Of a stretch of DNA of 38,411 bases, positions 9,681 through 18,085 are shown piece after piece. Origin of the DNA: an uncultured Clostridium sp. Its GTDB lineage: Bacteria; Bacillota; Clostridia; Clostridiales; Clostridiaceae. The notes beneath the pieces were generated by a model, which saw only the letters and a list, made by a program, of their open reading frames with translations, searched no databases and had not been told where the DNA came from. Location of the stretch: contig NZ_CALEVF010000239.1 in the NCBI RefSeq assembly GCF_937920395.1, positions 1-38,411 of the forward strand. The letters run 5' to 3'. The translations under genes were made by a program, and so were the position numbers. Each line of letters begins with the position of its first letter. The stretch's first letter is position 1.

Positions 9681-10376
9681 ATGAAAACCGTTATTGTAGA
9701 TTTTAGAATTCATAAAGATGAAAAAAAATGTTTGATTTCTAAAGGGTATAACTTACTTATTTGCCCTCCAAGTAATCTTTTATACGATGCTGTGTGTGGT
9801 CACCCAGATATGCTTTTACACATTTTAGGAAATAATATTGTGGTGCATAAAGATATGAATAGTGACTTTATACAGAGCTTAGTTTTACAAAATTACAAAG
9901 TTTATAAATCAAAATTAAATTTAAAAATAAAATACCCTTATAATATATGTCTAAATTCATTAAGCATACACAATCTTTTTGTTCATTCCATTAATTTTAC
10001 TGATGAAAATCTTTTATTGGTTGCAAAAGATAAAAAATTAATAAATGTAAAACAAGGTTATACAAAATGTTCTACTTGCATTGTAAATAATCATGCAGTT
10101 ATAACTAGTGATGTGACTATTGCTAAAGCTCTATACCTTGAAAAGATAGATGTATTATTAATTCCGCCTGGGGATATTCTTCTTCCTGGTCTTAATTACG
10201 GATTTATAGGTGGAGCAACAGGTCTTATTGAAGATAATGTTTTAGCTTTTTATGGTCACTTAGATTATTATTTATATGGAAAAGAGGTATTAGCTTTTTT
10301 AAATAAACATAAGGTAGAACCTGTATTTTTAAGAAATGGCAAGCTCGTTGATCGTGGCAGTATTTTTAGGCTCTAG
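9681..10376 (+). CDS. Conserved clostridial protein, possibly DUF6873 / pentein-like
   Basis: 231 residues, soluble, without signal peptide or membrane segment. I do not recognise a proven function. Several stretches recall amidinotransferase-like (pentein) proteins: GHPDMLLH near residue 40, YTKCSTCIVNNHAVITSD around 125-143 (a buried strand with a dibasic/cysteine motif), GFIGGATGLIEDN and FYGHLDYY near 175-200, then a C-terminal GKLVDRGSIFRL. It may belong to the DUF6873 (GME112) group, but this is recall, not a search. The ATG follows TAGGAGCTTACA. It is transcribed alone, divergent from ytxC; TTGCAA-18-TATAAA at about 9612-9641 could be its promoter. A long palindrome follows the stop. 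Confidence 0.6.
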   Translation: MKTVIVDFRIHKDEKKCLISKGYNLLICPPSNLLYDAVCGHPDMLLHILGNNIVVHKDMNSDFIQSLVLQNYKVYKSKLNLKIKYPYNICLNSLSIHNLFVHSINFTDENLLLVAKDKKLINVKQGYTKCSTCIVNNHAVITSDVTIAKALYLEKIDVLLIPPGDILLPGLNYGFIGGATGLIEDNVLAFYGHLDYYLYGKEVLAFLNKHKVEPVFLRNGKLVDRGSIFRL

Positions 10377-10410
10377 TAAAAATATGAGTGTCTCCATAAG
10401 CACTTTCTCC

Positions 10411-10730
10411 TTCATTGCTCAAAATAAGAGTTTAAAACGTGAATTAAATATTTTCTAATAGTATGCTATAACGAAAGTATATATTGTTCTAAGACTTTCA
10501 CTTCGCTAAGTAATTCTAAAATTTATTATATTTGTACCTGCTAAAACCCGCAAACTCGCTTTCGCTCAAACATGCGGTTTTCTTTACGCAACTTCAACTA
10601 GAATAAATCAAGAATTGCTAGAGCTTGTTCAAATGCCTTTTACACAATATATACTTTTGTTAGAATCCTATAAGAAAATTATTTATTATAGTCAATCTAA
10701 TATTCCATATTATTATTTTGAGATTCTTCA
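10411..10730. repeat. Long imperfect palindrome A in a convergent gap
   Basis: Fills the gap between the genes ending at 10376 and 10766. Outer arms CTCAAAATAA (10418-10427) and TTATTTTGAG (10713-10722) pair perfectly, as do AAAGTATATATTGT (10474-10487) and its complement at 10644-10657. The core at 10502-10520 and 10551-10575 is shared with palindrome B (19/19 and 24/25 identical). On the minus strand the tip contains GCGAAAGC, a very stable mini-hairpin. No coding potential. It could act as a two-way terminator; its class is unknown. Confidence 0.8.
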
Positions 10731-10765
10731 AGTAAAATTTATGAAATATCGTTGCTACAACAATT

Positions 10766-11305
10766 TTAATGATTAAGAGCATCATTACCGATTACAAATT
10801 TTCCAAATCTCTTAAATGGATATGTAATAAACTGTGCTTTTCCTTTTATATTCTTCCCATCTATATATGGATTTACCCATCTCCTAGCATCAAATGAATT
10901 CGCTCTATTATCACCAAAAAACAAATATTTATTTTGTGGGACTTTGAATTTTATATCTAAATCTTCCTTATTTACTACATATGGCTGAACGATTTCACTT
11001 CCATTTATAAATACACGTCCTTTATCTTTTACAACAACCTCATCTCCGGGAAGTCCTATTAGCCTCTTTATCAATACCTCTTTTAGTTCATCAGATTTGA
11101 AAACTACTATATCTCCACTTTTTAGTTTCTTTTTATTATAAACTTTTGTAACAATAATTCTATCTCCTACCTTTATAGTGGGATACATTGATCCAGATGG
11201 GACTTTAACTTGGTAAAATAAAAATTCCTTTATTAACATTGCCAAAATTATTGCTGCAAGTATTGGTAATAACCATTCTTTAATAAGATATTTTAAAGAT
11301 TTCAT
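10766..11305 (-). CDS. lepB: Signal peptidase I
   Basis: Membrane-bound Ser/Lys protease that removes signal peptides from exported proteins. 179 residues, the short Gram-positive (SipS-like) type with one N-terminal membrane anchor at about 10-30. The catalytic serine is Ser39 in PSGSMYPT, the general-base lysine is Lys80 in IKRLIGLPGD, and the conserved box GDNRANSFDAR is at 131-141. The ribosome binding site AAGGAG lies 8 nt before the ATG. It is the third gene after an ECF sigma factor and a small membrane protein, with a gap of 21 nt, so its expression is probably tied to that sigma factor. Confidence 0.95.
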   Translation of the reverse strand: MKSLKYLIKEWLLPILAAIILAMLIKEFLFYQVKVPSGSMYPTIKVGDRIIVTKVYNKKKLKSGDIVVFKSDELKEVLIKRLIGLPGDEVVVKDKGRVFINGSEIVQPYVVNKEDLDIKFKVPQNKYLFFGDNRANSFDARRWVNPYIDGKNIKGKAQFITYPFKRFGKFVIGNDALNH

Positions 11306-11326
11306 TTATTTAGTCTCCTTATAAAA

Positions 11327-11566
11327 TTAAGATGTGATGATTGGAGTAAAAATAGTCATATATATATATAACAAAATAGATAATTGAATTACTAACTTCA
11401 AGAACTTTTCTGGAATCCAAGTAAGATGAGATGAATAAAAAAAACTTCCTTGATTTGAGTTGTAAATAAGATTTTTATATATTCTTTCTTTTGTTCCATC
11501 TGGTGGATCAATTGCTACATCTATTGATTTAAATATTTTTTTAAAAACTTCATCCTCTTTTATCAT
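11327..11566 (-). CDS. Small membrane protein following an ECF sigma factor
   Basis: 79 residues: a charged N-terminal part (about 1-45, containing DPPDGTKERIYKNL) and one C-terminal hydrophobic segment (about 57-75). Its gene overlaps the sigma factor gene end by 17 nt, the arrangement usual for membrane anti-sigma factors, so that role is plausible but only inferred from context. There is no zinc-binding HxxxCxxC motif and the protein is shorter than most anti-sigma factors. Start: the second ATG, 9 nt after AAGGAG; the first ATG is fused to the ribosome binding site. Confidence 0.65.
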   Translation of the reverse strand: MIKEDEVFKKIFKSIDVAIDPPDGTKERIYKNLIYNSNQGSFFYSSHLTWIPEKFLKLVIQLSILLYIYMTIFTPIITS

Positions 11567-12125
11567 ATAATTCATCTCCTTCTATCTTATTAGATTCATT
11601 TACTACTACTTTGTTAAATTCTTTTTTAAAACTTATTTTTGATCTTTGTAATATACCATCAATAGACTTCGGGGTTTTACATAAATATTTTGCGATATCT
11701 TTTACACTATAATCATCTATATATTTAAGAATAAGAACATACTTATAAATAGGTTTTAATTTATTTAAAATTTCTAAAATTACCTTTCTAGTTTCCAAAT
11801 TGAGAAGAGTAAATCCAGCATCTTGGTTATCTACTTCATAATTAAGTTCTTCAACATAAGTATGTGACATATTTTTAATATTATCTCTATAATAATTTAG
11901 TATTTTATTTTTTGCTATTCCACAAAGCCAAGTTTTATATGAACTTGTAGCCTTATAGTTTATGTGTCCTTTCATTGCACTTATAAATGTCTCCTGAACT
12001 ATATCTTCAGTGGCTTCTTTGTTTGCTGCTAATCTTAAAAAAACAAAAGAATATACATAATTAAAATTGTTCTCATACATTTCCTTGAAATTTTCTTTAT
12101 TCATTTTAAAGATATTTTTCATCAT
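11550..12125 (-). CDS. RNA polymerase sigma factor, ECF (sigma-70) family
   Basis: Alternative sigma factor that directs RNA polymerase to a small regulon. 191 residues, normal for the ECF group. Region 2 spans about residues 14-80 (YVYSFVFLRL, EDIVQETFISAM, TWLCGIAKNKILNYYRD). Region 4 is at about 115-170, a helix-turn-helix with DYSVKDIAKYLCKTPKSIDGILQRSKISF. The ribosome binding site is AGGTGG before ATGATG. It starts an operon with a small membrane protein and lepB, which suggests an envelope or secretion stress role. TTGAAA-17-TAATTA on the minus strand around 12165-12200 is a possible promoter. Confidence 0.9.
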   Translation of the reverse strand: MMKNIFKMNKENFKEMYENNFNYVYSFVFLRLAANKEATEDIVQETFISAMKGHINYKATSSYKTWLCGIAKNKILNYYRDNIKNMSHTYVEELNYEVDNQDAGFTLLNLETRKVILEILNKLKPIYKYVLILKYIDDYSVKDIAKYLCKTPKSIDGILQRSKISFKKEFNKVVVNESNKIEGDELYDKRG

Positions 12126-12244
12126 TTTTCCACCTAACTATTTTTAATACTAAAGTATATTTTCTATAATTATTCTTAATTTACCATACTTTCAAGTCCT
12201 TTCATATTTTTAGTAACATAATAAGAAGAAATCCCCCGAAAAGA

Positions 12245-12298
12245 TTAAAAATAATAAAAAAAATAATCTAAATACTTAAAATAACAGTATTTAGACTA
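12245..12298 (-). terminator. Terminator after the actin-like gene
   Basis: Minus strand CTAAATACT...AGTATTTAG with a 9-nt loop, followed by ATTATTTTTTTT. It lies about 30 nt past the stop of the gene at 12324. Confidence 0.75.
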
Positions 12299-12323
12299 CC
12301 TTTGAGGTCTTTATGTTTTTTCC

Positions 12324-12968
12324 CTATTTTATTTTTAATGGCTCTACGATATTTCCAAATGTGTTGATTAACTCAACACTATCAATAACAATTCCTATAT
12401 CTGAATACTTCAATAGACCAACACCGTTTAAATACACCTTAGGAATACTTCCAGTTCCAACATATAATTCGCTTATAAAAATGTGTATTTCCTCATTTGT
12501 GTAGTCCCTATTTTTTATAAATTTCTGCTTAACAGGTTTTCTGTCTTTAATATATGTTATTATCATCATTCTACATGTTTTTGATATACAAATGTAATTA
12601 TTTTCTTCAAGCGGTGCTACAAAAGAACATTCTCCTCCAATAATAACATCTTTAACCCCAAATATCGTTTTACCAAATTCATAAAACGCATATCTTTCAA
12701 TATCAGTTACTACCGTTACATCATCAGGTATAAGTAAAAATAATTTTTTACCAGATATTTTTTGCATGAAAGTGTTGGTATTGTCTAAGTTGTTTCTAAT
12801 AAATACTCTTATGTCTTTAATAATCTTTTCATCATTAAAAATAGCAGAATACAATGGTACATTAGGATATATCATTTTATTATTCAATGAGTATTCTACA
12901 ACCTTGCTGCTTATATTAGACTTAATATATATTAAGTCATTTCTAATTAACATAAAATATTTTTGCAT
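12324..12968 (-). CDS. Degenerate MreB/actin-like protein
   Basis: 214 residues, not previously familiar to me as a unit. The order of segments follows MreB: an N-terminal strand pair FMLIRNDLIYIKS where MreB has the phosphate-1 loop; then DEKIIKDIRVFIRNNL; then LFLLIPDDVTVVTDIERYAF (MreB has a P-GVT-vE-RA strand-helix here); GVKDVIIGGECSFVAPLE; ICISKTCRMMIITYI at the phosphate-2 position; and PKVYLNGVGLLKYSDIG near the adenosine loop. The glycine-rich ATP loops and the acidic catalytic residues are lost, and the protein is about 115 residues shorter than MreB, apparently lacking subdomain IIB. Start ATG is 8 nt after GGAG; an upstream GTG overlaps that site. Homology is inferred by eye. Confidence 0.6.
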   Translation of the reverse strand: MQKYFMLIRNDLIYIKSNISSKVVEYSLNNKMIYPNVPLYSAIFNDEKIIKDIRVFIRNNLDNTNTFMQKISGKKLFLLIPDDVTVVTDIERYAFYEFGKTIFGVKDVIIGGECSFVAPLEENNYICISKTCRMMIITYIKDRKPVKQKFIKNRDYTNEEIHIFISELYVGTGSIPKVYLNGVGLLKYSDIGIVIDSVELINTFGNIVEPLKIK

Positions 12969-13011
12969 AAATTTCACTCCAAATCTTCTTCATCTTAGTT
13001 AAATGATTATA

Positions 13012-13064
13012 AAACAAAAGAATACCCTGACTACTAAAAATATAGTGTTCAGGGTATTCTTTAA
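13012..13064 (-). terminator. Terminator of the tRNA operon
   Basis: Minus strand AAAGAATACCCTGA...TCAGGGTATTCTTTT, a 13-bp stem with an AT-rich loop and T-rich tail, a few bases after tRNA-Cys. The stem also works in the other direction. Confidence 0.85.
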
Positions 13065-13069
13065 TGCTT

Positions 13070-13144
13070 TGGAGGCGCCACCCGGATTTGAACCGGGGAA
13101 TAAAGGTTTTGCAGACCTTGACCTTACCGCTTGGCTATAGCGCC
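13070..13144 (-). tRNA. tRNA-Cys (GCA)
   Basis: Cloverleaf with acceptor GGCGCTA/TGGCGCC, anticodon loop containing GCA, T-arm GGTTCAAATCC and encoded CCA end. Fifth and last gene of the Val-Asp-Phe-Gly-Cys operon. Confidence 0.95.
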
Positions 13145-13166
13145 ATATTATGTTTTTTGAGTTAAT

Positions 13167-13241
13167 TGGAGCGGAAGACGAGATTCGAACTCGCGACGTC
13201 CACCTTGGCAAGGTGGCACTCTACCACTGAGCTACTTCCGC
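13167..13241 (-). tRNA. tRNA-Gly (GCC)
   Basis: Acceptor GCGGAAG/CTTCCGC, anticodon loop TTGCCAA giving anticodon GCC, T-arm GAGTTCGAATCTC, encoded CCA. Fourth gene in the tRNA operon. Confidence 0.95.
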
Positions 13242-13246
13242 AACAC

Positions 13247-13322
<76 letters not shown>

Positions 13323-13360
13323 ATAATGCTTTTGATTTCTTTAAATCTTTTGGATTTAAA

Positions 13361-13437
13361 TGGCGACTCAAAAGGGACTCGGACCCTCGACCTCCGCCGT
13401 GACAGGGCGGCACTCTAACCAACTGAGCTATTGAGCC
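13361..13437 (-). tRNA. tRNA-Asp (GTC)
   Basis: Acceptor GGCTCAA/TTGAGTC (one G-U pair), anticodon loop CTGTCAC with GTC, 77 nt with encoded CCA. Second gene of the tRNA operon. Confidence 0.95.
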
Positions 13438-13442
13438 ATATG

Positions 13443-13518
13443 TGGTGGGAACAATAGGGTTCGAACCTATGACCCTCTGCTTGTAAGGCAGATGCTCTCC
13501 CAGCTGAGCTATGCTCCC
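13443..13518 (-). tRNA. tRNA-Val (TAC)
   Basis: Acceptor GGGAGCA/TGTTCCC, anticodon loop CTTACAA with TAC, encoded CCA. Promoter-proximal gene of the tRNA operon; a substrate of ValS and likely ligand of the valS T-box. Confidence 0.95.
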
Positions 13519-13542
13519 ACATGTGTTATGTGCAACTACTAT

Positions 13543-13571
13543 AGTCTACATCATTTCATAAAACTTGTCAA
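13543..13571 (-). promoter_or_regulatory. Promoter of the tRNA operon
   Basis: Perfect TTGACA (13566-13571), 17-nt spacer and TAGACT (13543-13548) on the minus strand, about 25 nt before tRNA-Val. The rest of the stretch up to hslO (13572-13791) shows only A+T-rich sequence and a palindrome around 13700-13740, AACGCAGATAAATGG...TTATCTGCGA, that could be the hslO terminator. Confidence 0.75.
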
Positions 13572-13695
13572 CAACTTTATGTGTTAACTGTTTTATATAC
13601 TTAATATTTACCACTTCGCTGCTCATTACTTTACTATATTATAAAATTTTCTTGAAACTGTCAATAACAAATATAGTAATTATACATGATTACCT

Positions 13696-13746
13696 TAATT
13701 ATAATCGCAGATAATTGAATTTACTCCATTTATCTGCGTTTTTTAA
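13696..13746 (-). terminator. Probable terminator of hslO
   Basis: CGCAGATAA (13706-13714) and TTATCTGCG (13730-13738) form a perfect 9-bp stem. On the minus strand the region after the stem is ATTATAATTAAGG, a weak T-tail; on the plus strand TTTTTTAA follows. It is therefore better suited to plus-strand reading, and its assignment to hslO rests on position. Confidence 0.4.
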
Positions 13747-13791
13747 TATATATTTATATTCTCTATGTTATTATTAAAATATAATTATTTT

Positions 13792-14673
13792 CTAAGCTTT
13801 GGACTCTTTAAGAAGTTTTCCAATATCCTCATGATTAAATTCATAATTTTTATTACAAAAATGACATTTGAGTTCTTCTGTTTTATCATCATTATATATT
13901 TCCTCTAAATCCTTTTTCCCTATACTTATAAGCGCCCTCTCAACCCTTTCTCTAGAACAATCACATTTATACATAGGCTTAATTTCTTCATGTATTTTTA
14001 ATTTCATATCCTCAAAAATGAATTCCAAAATTTCCTCAATGCTCATGCCTTTTGCTATAAAATCAGTTATAGATGGAATTTCTTCAAGTCTATAGGTTAT
14101 CATATCAGCTAAAAATTCATCTGCATCAGGCATCATTTGAATTATAAATCCTCCAGCAGCTTTAATACTCATGTCTGTGTCAACTAAAACTCCAAGCCCA
14201 ACGGCTGATGGTGTTTGCTCTGAAACAGTAAAATAATATGCTAAATCGTCGCCAATTTCACCTGTACGTATTGGTACTTGACCTACATATGGTTCCTTGA
14301 GTCCCATATCTCTTATAACTCTTAAATAACCACTTTTACCAACAGCACCACCTACGTCAAGTTTACCTAATTTATTTGCAGGTAAATCTACATTAGGATT
14401 TCCTATATAACCTTTTACACTTGAATCAGCATGAGCAGTTACCACTATACCCTTAGCCTGACCTCCTCCATCAATTTGGAGTGTTAAACTATCTTGCTCG
14501 GACTTTAAAAGTGTGCCCATAAGAGTACCCGCTGTTAACATTCTGCCAAAGGCAGCAGCCGCTGTAGGTGCACATTTATGCATTAAAACTCCATCATTTA
14601 CTAGTTCAGTAGTTATTGCTGCAACTATCCTAACTTGACCATCCTTTGCAGTAGCTCTAATTATTTTATCCAT
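13792..14673 (-). CDS. hslO: Redox-regulated chaperone Hsp33
   Basis: Cytoplasmic holdase chaperone switched on by oxidation. 293 residues. The N-terminal substrate-binding domain begins [19 protein letters not shown] and runs through [15 protein letters not shown]. The C-terminal zinc switch has Cys237 and Cys239 (CDC) and Cys270 and Cys273 (CHFC), 30 residues apart, exactly the CxC-X27-32-CxxC pattern of the family. Start: the ATG before GATAAAATA; the more upstream in-frame ATG lies in the ribosome binding site (GGGAGGTAAGGAT). It follows a methyltransferase gene by about 35 nt, so the two may share a message. Confidence 0.95.
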   Translation of the reverse strand: MDKIIRATAKDGQVRIVAAITTELVNDGVLMHKCAPTAAAAFGRMLTAGTLMGTLLKSEQDSLTLQIDGGGQAKGIVVTAHADSSVKGYIGNPNVDLPANKLGKLDVGGAVGKSGYLRVIRDMGLKEPYVGQVPIRTGEIGDDLAYYFTVSEQTPSAVGLGVLVDTDMSIKAAGGFIIQMMPDADEFLADMITYRLEEIPSITDFIAKGMSIEEILEFIFEDMKLKIHEEIKPMYKCDCSRERVERALISIGKKDLEEIYNDDKTEELKCHFCNKNYEFNHEDIGKLLKESKA

Positions 14674-14708
14674 ATCCTTACCTCCCATATTTTTCGTTTT
14701 TTAATTTC

Positions 14709-15446
14709 TCACTTTTTTAATACATAACATATTCTTTCTGTCTGATTATTTACTGCTTTATCTTCATAACTATCCATTTTTCTAACTATTTTAAATCCAG
14801 TTTCTTTTATAATTCTTTCTACATATTCTTCTTTATAAGCCCTTTCTAAGTGCATCTCATCAAATCGTCTATATACTTGTCCTTCTTTTACAAAGAAGGT
14901 TAAATTCATTTCTACTATATCATTTTCTAAATAATTTTCCCAAATATACACTAAATCATTACTATCGTAATTATAAGTGTTATTACCAAGCACTGTAGTC
15001 AGCTTATAATAAGAGTTAAGATCAAAAATAAATAAACCATCCTCTTTTAATAAATTATAAACTCCTGATAAATATTTTTCAAAATTTTTCTCTTCTAATA
15101 TATAATTGCTAGAATCTAAACAACAAGTTATAAGATTAAACTTATTATTTAAATTAAGTTTACAAATATCTTGACATACAAATGTTGCTTTTATAAGTTC
15201 TTCCCGCATTTTTTTTTCTGCCTGACTTAACATATCACTAGATAAATCAACTGCCCATATATGTTTAAATGCATTTGCAATTTCTATAGTAAGATTACCT
15301 GTACCACATGCTAAATCTAAATAACTATCCATACCTAGGTTATATTCTTTGCAAATACATAATATGTTAGCTGCCCATGTTTTATAATCAATATCAGCAT
15401 TGATTAATTCATCATATATGCGAGCAAACTCTTTATAACAGTCCAT
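14709..15446 (-). CDS. Class I SAM-dependent methyltransferase
   Basis: 245 residues. Motif I is LDLACGTGN at 43-51 with an acidic post-I residue in AVDLSSDML, and motif IV-like CCLDSSNYIL follows. The C-terminal part has the DEMHLERAYKEEYVERIIKETGF arrangement common in a clostridial group of small-molecule or tRNA-like methyltransferases. The substrate is not deducible. Start ATG (MDCYKEFARIYDEL) has AAAGGGGAAAT upstream; the frame stays open for 28 more codons, but those lie inside repeat E2. Probably co-transcribed with hslO downstream. Confidence 0.88.
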   Translation of the reverse strand: MDCYKEFARIYDELINADIDYKTWAANILCICKEYNLGMDSYLDLACGTGNLTIEIANAFKHIWAVDLSSDMLSQAEKKMREELIKATFVCQDICKLNLNNKFNLITCCLDSSNYILEEKNFEKYLSGVYNLLKEDGLFIFDLNSYYKLTTVLGNNTYNYDSNDLVYIWENYLENDIVEMNLTFFVKEGQVYRRFDEMHLERAYKEEYVERIIKETGFKIVRKMDSYEDKAVNNQTERICYVLKK

Positions 15447-15480
15447 ATTAACATTTCCCCTTTTCCAAAACCTCTTCTTT

Positions 15481-15608
15481 AAATCATCTCCTGGGTCGCT
15501 ACAACAGCTTCGAAGAAGATGCATTGACAACTTCAGAACGAGATTTAACCCTTGTTAACTCCCACATATTAAAATGGGAAACTTTCCTTCTGAAATGTCT
15601 TTAAAACT
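15481..15608 (-). repeat. Structured repeat element E2 (copy 2 of 2)
   Basis: Second copy of the element at 2612-2740, same orientation with respect to the following gene. Shared exact blocks: AAATCATCTCCTG (15481-15493), GTTAACTCCCAC (15554-15565) and CCTTCTGAAATGTC (15586-15599). On the minus strand TTTCAGAA pairs with TTCTGAAG over 8 bp and encloses a TCCCA/TGGGA hairpin. The end with AGGAGATGATTTAA is about 35 nt from the methyltransferase start. The segment between conserved blocks differs from E1. Confidence 0.7.
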
Positions 15609-15672
15609 ATATTGGTATATATTATACTAACCTATACACCAAATATTGTCCAAAGTATTTTACTAAATATCT

Positions 15673-15912
15673 TTAAAAGTCTTTGTTTTTAGGTAAATTT
15701 ATGCTTTTTTTTCTTTTTGTCATTAATCCTCCGATTCTACCCGTTTCTTCTGCAGTTAGTCCACTCCAACCACACTCACCTATTTTACTAGTTAATCCTA
15801 ATTCTTCTGCTATTTCATATTTTAACGTCTCTCTGAGCATTTCATTCTTAGTTAATTCCTTATTTGTTTTTAATTTAGCTTTTATAACTTTTTTTAAAGG
15901 TGTTTTTCCCAT
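15673..15912 (-). CDS. Small acid-soluble spore protein, alpha/beta type (divergent)
   Basis: Forespore DNA-binding protein that protects spore DNA and is degraded on germination. 79 residues. The core LKYEIAEELGL (30-40) is the family's protease (GPR) recognition and helix region, and the second half GLTAEETGRIGGLMTKRKK matches the G-x-LT-x-E-x-G-x-xGG-x-M-x-K pattern. The N-terminus is unusually lysine-rich and there is a cysteine-tryptophan insertion (ECGWSG). Start ATG has AGGGAGG 7 nt upstream. CATATTA about 30 nt upstream resembles a sigma-G -10, but no good -35 was found. Confidence 0.78.
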   Translation of the reverse strand: MGKTPLKKVIKAKLKTNKELTKNEMLRETLKYEIAEELGLTSKIGECGWSGLTAEETGRIGGLMTKRKKSINLPKNKDF

Positions 15913-16299
15913 AATGTGCCTCCCTATTGTAATTATAATATGTATATATTTTTTACAATTTAAATGTGTTTTATTCATAATAAGGAAAAAATTATATACT
16001 ATTTCTTATAAAATTATCAATTTCTACTTATTAAAAAGAGCGATTTTCATCTTTTTTTAAAAAAGTATATATATTTTTACATATGGGTTATATAATATAG
16101 TAAAGAAAAATATTTTAGTGACTATTCGTGTCTTCTTTAACTTTATTATAAATTAACAAAACGAAAATATTTTCTACATGAAATGTTTCACTAAAAGCGA
16201 TCTAAATTAATAGATATATAGTAGTAAAAATAAAATAGTTTTATGATGAATGACAATTAATAATTATTATTTTTCATTTAACTACGTGGAGGTAATCTT
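15913..16299. other. Divergent intergenic region between the SASP gene and dapA
   Basis: About 390 nt, very A+T-rich. It holds the ribosome binding sites of both genes (AGGGAGG minus, GTGGAGG plus) and a TATAAT at 16091-16096 without a convincing -35. I looked for a lysine riboswitch before dapA and saw none of its conserved core. Nothing else is supported. Confidence 0.5.
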
Positions 16300-17193
16300 A
16301 TGAGTATTTTTAAAGGTTCTGGGGTTGCAATAATCACTCCGTTTAACGAAAGAGGAGTAGATTTTAAAAAACTTGAAGAATTAATTGAATGGCAAATTGA
16401 AAGTAAGACAGATGCAATTGTAGTATGTGGAACTACCGGTGAAGCTTCTACAATGACTGATCAAGAAAAAAAAGAGACTATTAAATTCGTAGTTGATTTA
16501 GTTAATAAGAGGATTCCTGTAATTGCAGGTACTGGAAGTAACAACACTGCCGATGCAATAAGTATGAGTAAATGGGCAGAGAAGATAGGAGTCGACGGAT
16601 TACTTGTAATTACTCCTTACTACAATAAAACTACTCAAAAGGGCTTAGTCCAACATTTTAAAGCAATTGCAAATAGTGTAAAAACACCAATAATAATTTA
16701 TAATGTTCCCTCAAGAACATCTCTTAATATTAATCCAACCACACTTCTAAAATTATGTGTGATACCAAATATTGTAGCTATTAAGGAAGCAAGTGGAAAT
16801 ATAGGTCAGATTGCTCAAATTAAAGCGTTATGCAGAGACAATTTAGATATATACTCCGGTAATGATGACCAAGTTATACCTATACTTTCTTTAGGTGCTA
16901 TTGGAGTTATATCTGTTCTTTCAAATATAATTCCTACTGATATTCATAATATGTGTGAGTTATATTTTAAAGGCGAGCATGCAAAAGCTTTAGAAATTCA
17001 ACTTGGGTACCTACCCCTCAATAATGCAGTATTTGTAGAAACTAATCCTATCCCAATAAAGACCGCTATGAATCTTATGGGCATGCATGTAGGTCCCTTG
17101 AGACTACCGCTATGTGAGATGGATGAAGATAATTTAGAATTTTTAAAGAAAGAATTAAAAGCATACAATATCCCTTTAAAGGAGGAAAACTAA
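16300..17193 (+). CDS. dapA: 4-hydroxy-tetrahydrodipicolinate synthase
   Basis: Condenses pyruvate with aspartate semialdehyde, the first step committed to diaminopimelate, lysine and (in spores) dipicolinate. 297 residues, TIM barrel. CGTTGEAST at 43-51 holds the substrate threonines, Tyr134 is in YNVPSRTS and the Schiff-base lysine is Lys162 in AIKEASGN. The ATG follows GTGGAGGTAATCTT. The stop overlaps the dapB start (TAATG), so the two are translationally coupled. Confidence 0.97.
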   Translation: MSIFKGSGVAIITPFNERGVDFKKLEELIEWQIESKTDAIVVCGTTGEASTMTDQEKKETIKFVVDLVNKRIPVIAGTGSNNTADAISMSKWAEKIGVDGLLVITPYYNKTTQKGLVQHFKAIANSVKTPIIIYNVPSRTSLNINPTTLLKLCVIPNIVAIKEASGNIGQIAQIKALCRDNLDIYSGNDDQVIPILSLGAIGVISVLSNIIPTDIHNMCELYFKGEHAKALEIQLGYLPLNNAVFVETNPIPIKTAMNLMGMHVGPLRLPLCEMDEDNLEFLKKELKAYNIPLKEEN

Positions 17194-17948
17194 TGATTAA
17201 AATGCTTCTAAACGGTTGTAATGGAAAAATGGGCAAAGTTATTACTGAAATGGCCAAAGCCTCTACTACAATATCAATTGTTGCAGGTGTTGATAGAGAT
17301 TCATCTAATTTAAGCTACCCATGTTATGGCGATATATTAAAATGTGAAGTCGATGTAGATGTAATTCTAGATTTTTCAAGACCTGACGCTCTAGATAGCT
17401 TATGTAAATATTCCAAAGAAAAAAATATTCCTATTATATTTTGTACTACTGGTTTCTCTGCTGCTCAATTATTAAAAATCGAATCTTTAAGTAAAGAGAT
17501 TCCAGTATTTCATTCAGCCAACATGTCTATAGGAATAAATGTTGTTAATAATATACTTAAGAGTATTAGTAAAATGCTTTACAAAGATTTTGATATTGAG
17601 ATAATAGAAAAACATCATAACCAAAAAGTTGATGCTCCAAGTGGTACTGCTCTACTTCTTGCAAATACTATTAAGGATTCTATAAACGATGATATGTTCT
17701 TCGTTAAAGGGAGAGATGGCTCAAGCAAAAGGGAACGTAATGAAATAGGCATTCACGCTATACGTGGTGGAAATATTATAGGTGATCATGAAGTTATATT
17801 TGCAGGGAAAGGCGAATGCATTGAAATCAAGCATACTGCAATATCGAGAGATGTTTTTGCTATAGGTTCCCTTAAAGCATGTGAATTTATATATGGAAAA
17901 GAAAAAGGTCTATACACTATGGATGATGTAGTTAATATGTCAAACTAG
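17193..17948 (+). CDS. dapB: 4-hydroxy-tetrahydrodipicolinate reductase
   Basis: NAD(P)H-dependent second step of the diaminopimelate pathway. 251 residues. The N-terminal Rossmann domain opens with [13 protein letters not shown], and FCTTGFS lies after strand 4. The catalytic segment is [19 protein letters not shown], carrying the family's His-His and Lys, followed by [14 protein letters not shown]. The start overlaps the dapA stop and GGAGG lies within the end of dapA (AAAGGAGGAAAAC). Confidence 0.97.
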   Translation: MIKMLLNGCNGKMGKVITEMAKASTTISIVAGVDRDSSNLSYPCYGDILKCEVDVDVILDFSRPDALDSLCKYSKEKNIPIIFCTTGFSAAQLLKIESLSKEIPVFHSANMSIGINVVNNILKSISKMLYKDFDIEIIEKHHNQKVDAPSGTALLLANTIKDSINDDMFFVKGRDGSSKRERNEIGIHAIRGGNIIGDHEVIFAGKGECIEIKHTAISRDVFAIGSLKACEFIYGKEKGLYTMDDVVNMSN

Positions 17949-17959
17949 CCTTTAATAAA

Positions 17960-18004
17960 TAAAGCCTTGGAACAGATATTTTTCTGATCCAAGGCTTTAT
18001 TATA
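17960..18004 (+). terminator. Terminator of dapAB
   Basis: AAAGCCTTGGA and TCCAAGGCTTT form an 11-bp perfect stem enclosing a smaller CAGATATTTTTCTG hairpin, followed by ATTATATA. It is 12 nt past the dapB stop. The poor T-tail on the plus strand is offset by the strong stem. Confidence 0.75.
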
Positions 18005-18085
18005 TACATAACCAACTTACATATATCAATGCGGATAACTTTTTTACAGTATATATGGAATATAGTATGAATTTTTTCTATAGTA

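Noticed and set aside
15447..15530. N-terminal extension of the methyltransferase (28 codons)
   Set aside because: It lies in repeat element E2, has no ribosome binding site, and the ATG at 15446 has a good one.
15481..15608. E elements as leftover TnpB omega-RNA
   Set aside because: The peptide-like remnant and the hairpins are in the wrong order for an omega-RNA overlapping a tnpB end, and no TnpB motif is present.
15979..16299. Lysine riboswitch upstream of dapA
   Set aside because: None of the conserved L-box core segments could be found in the leader.
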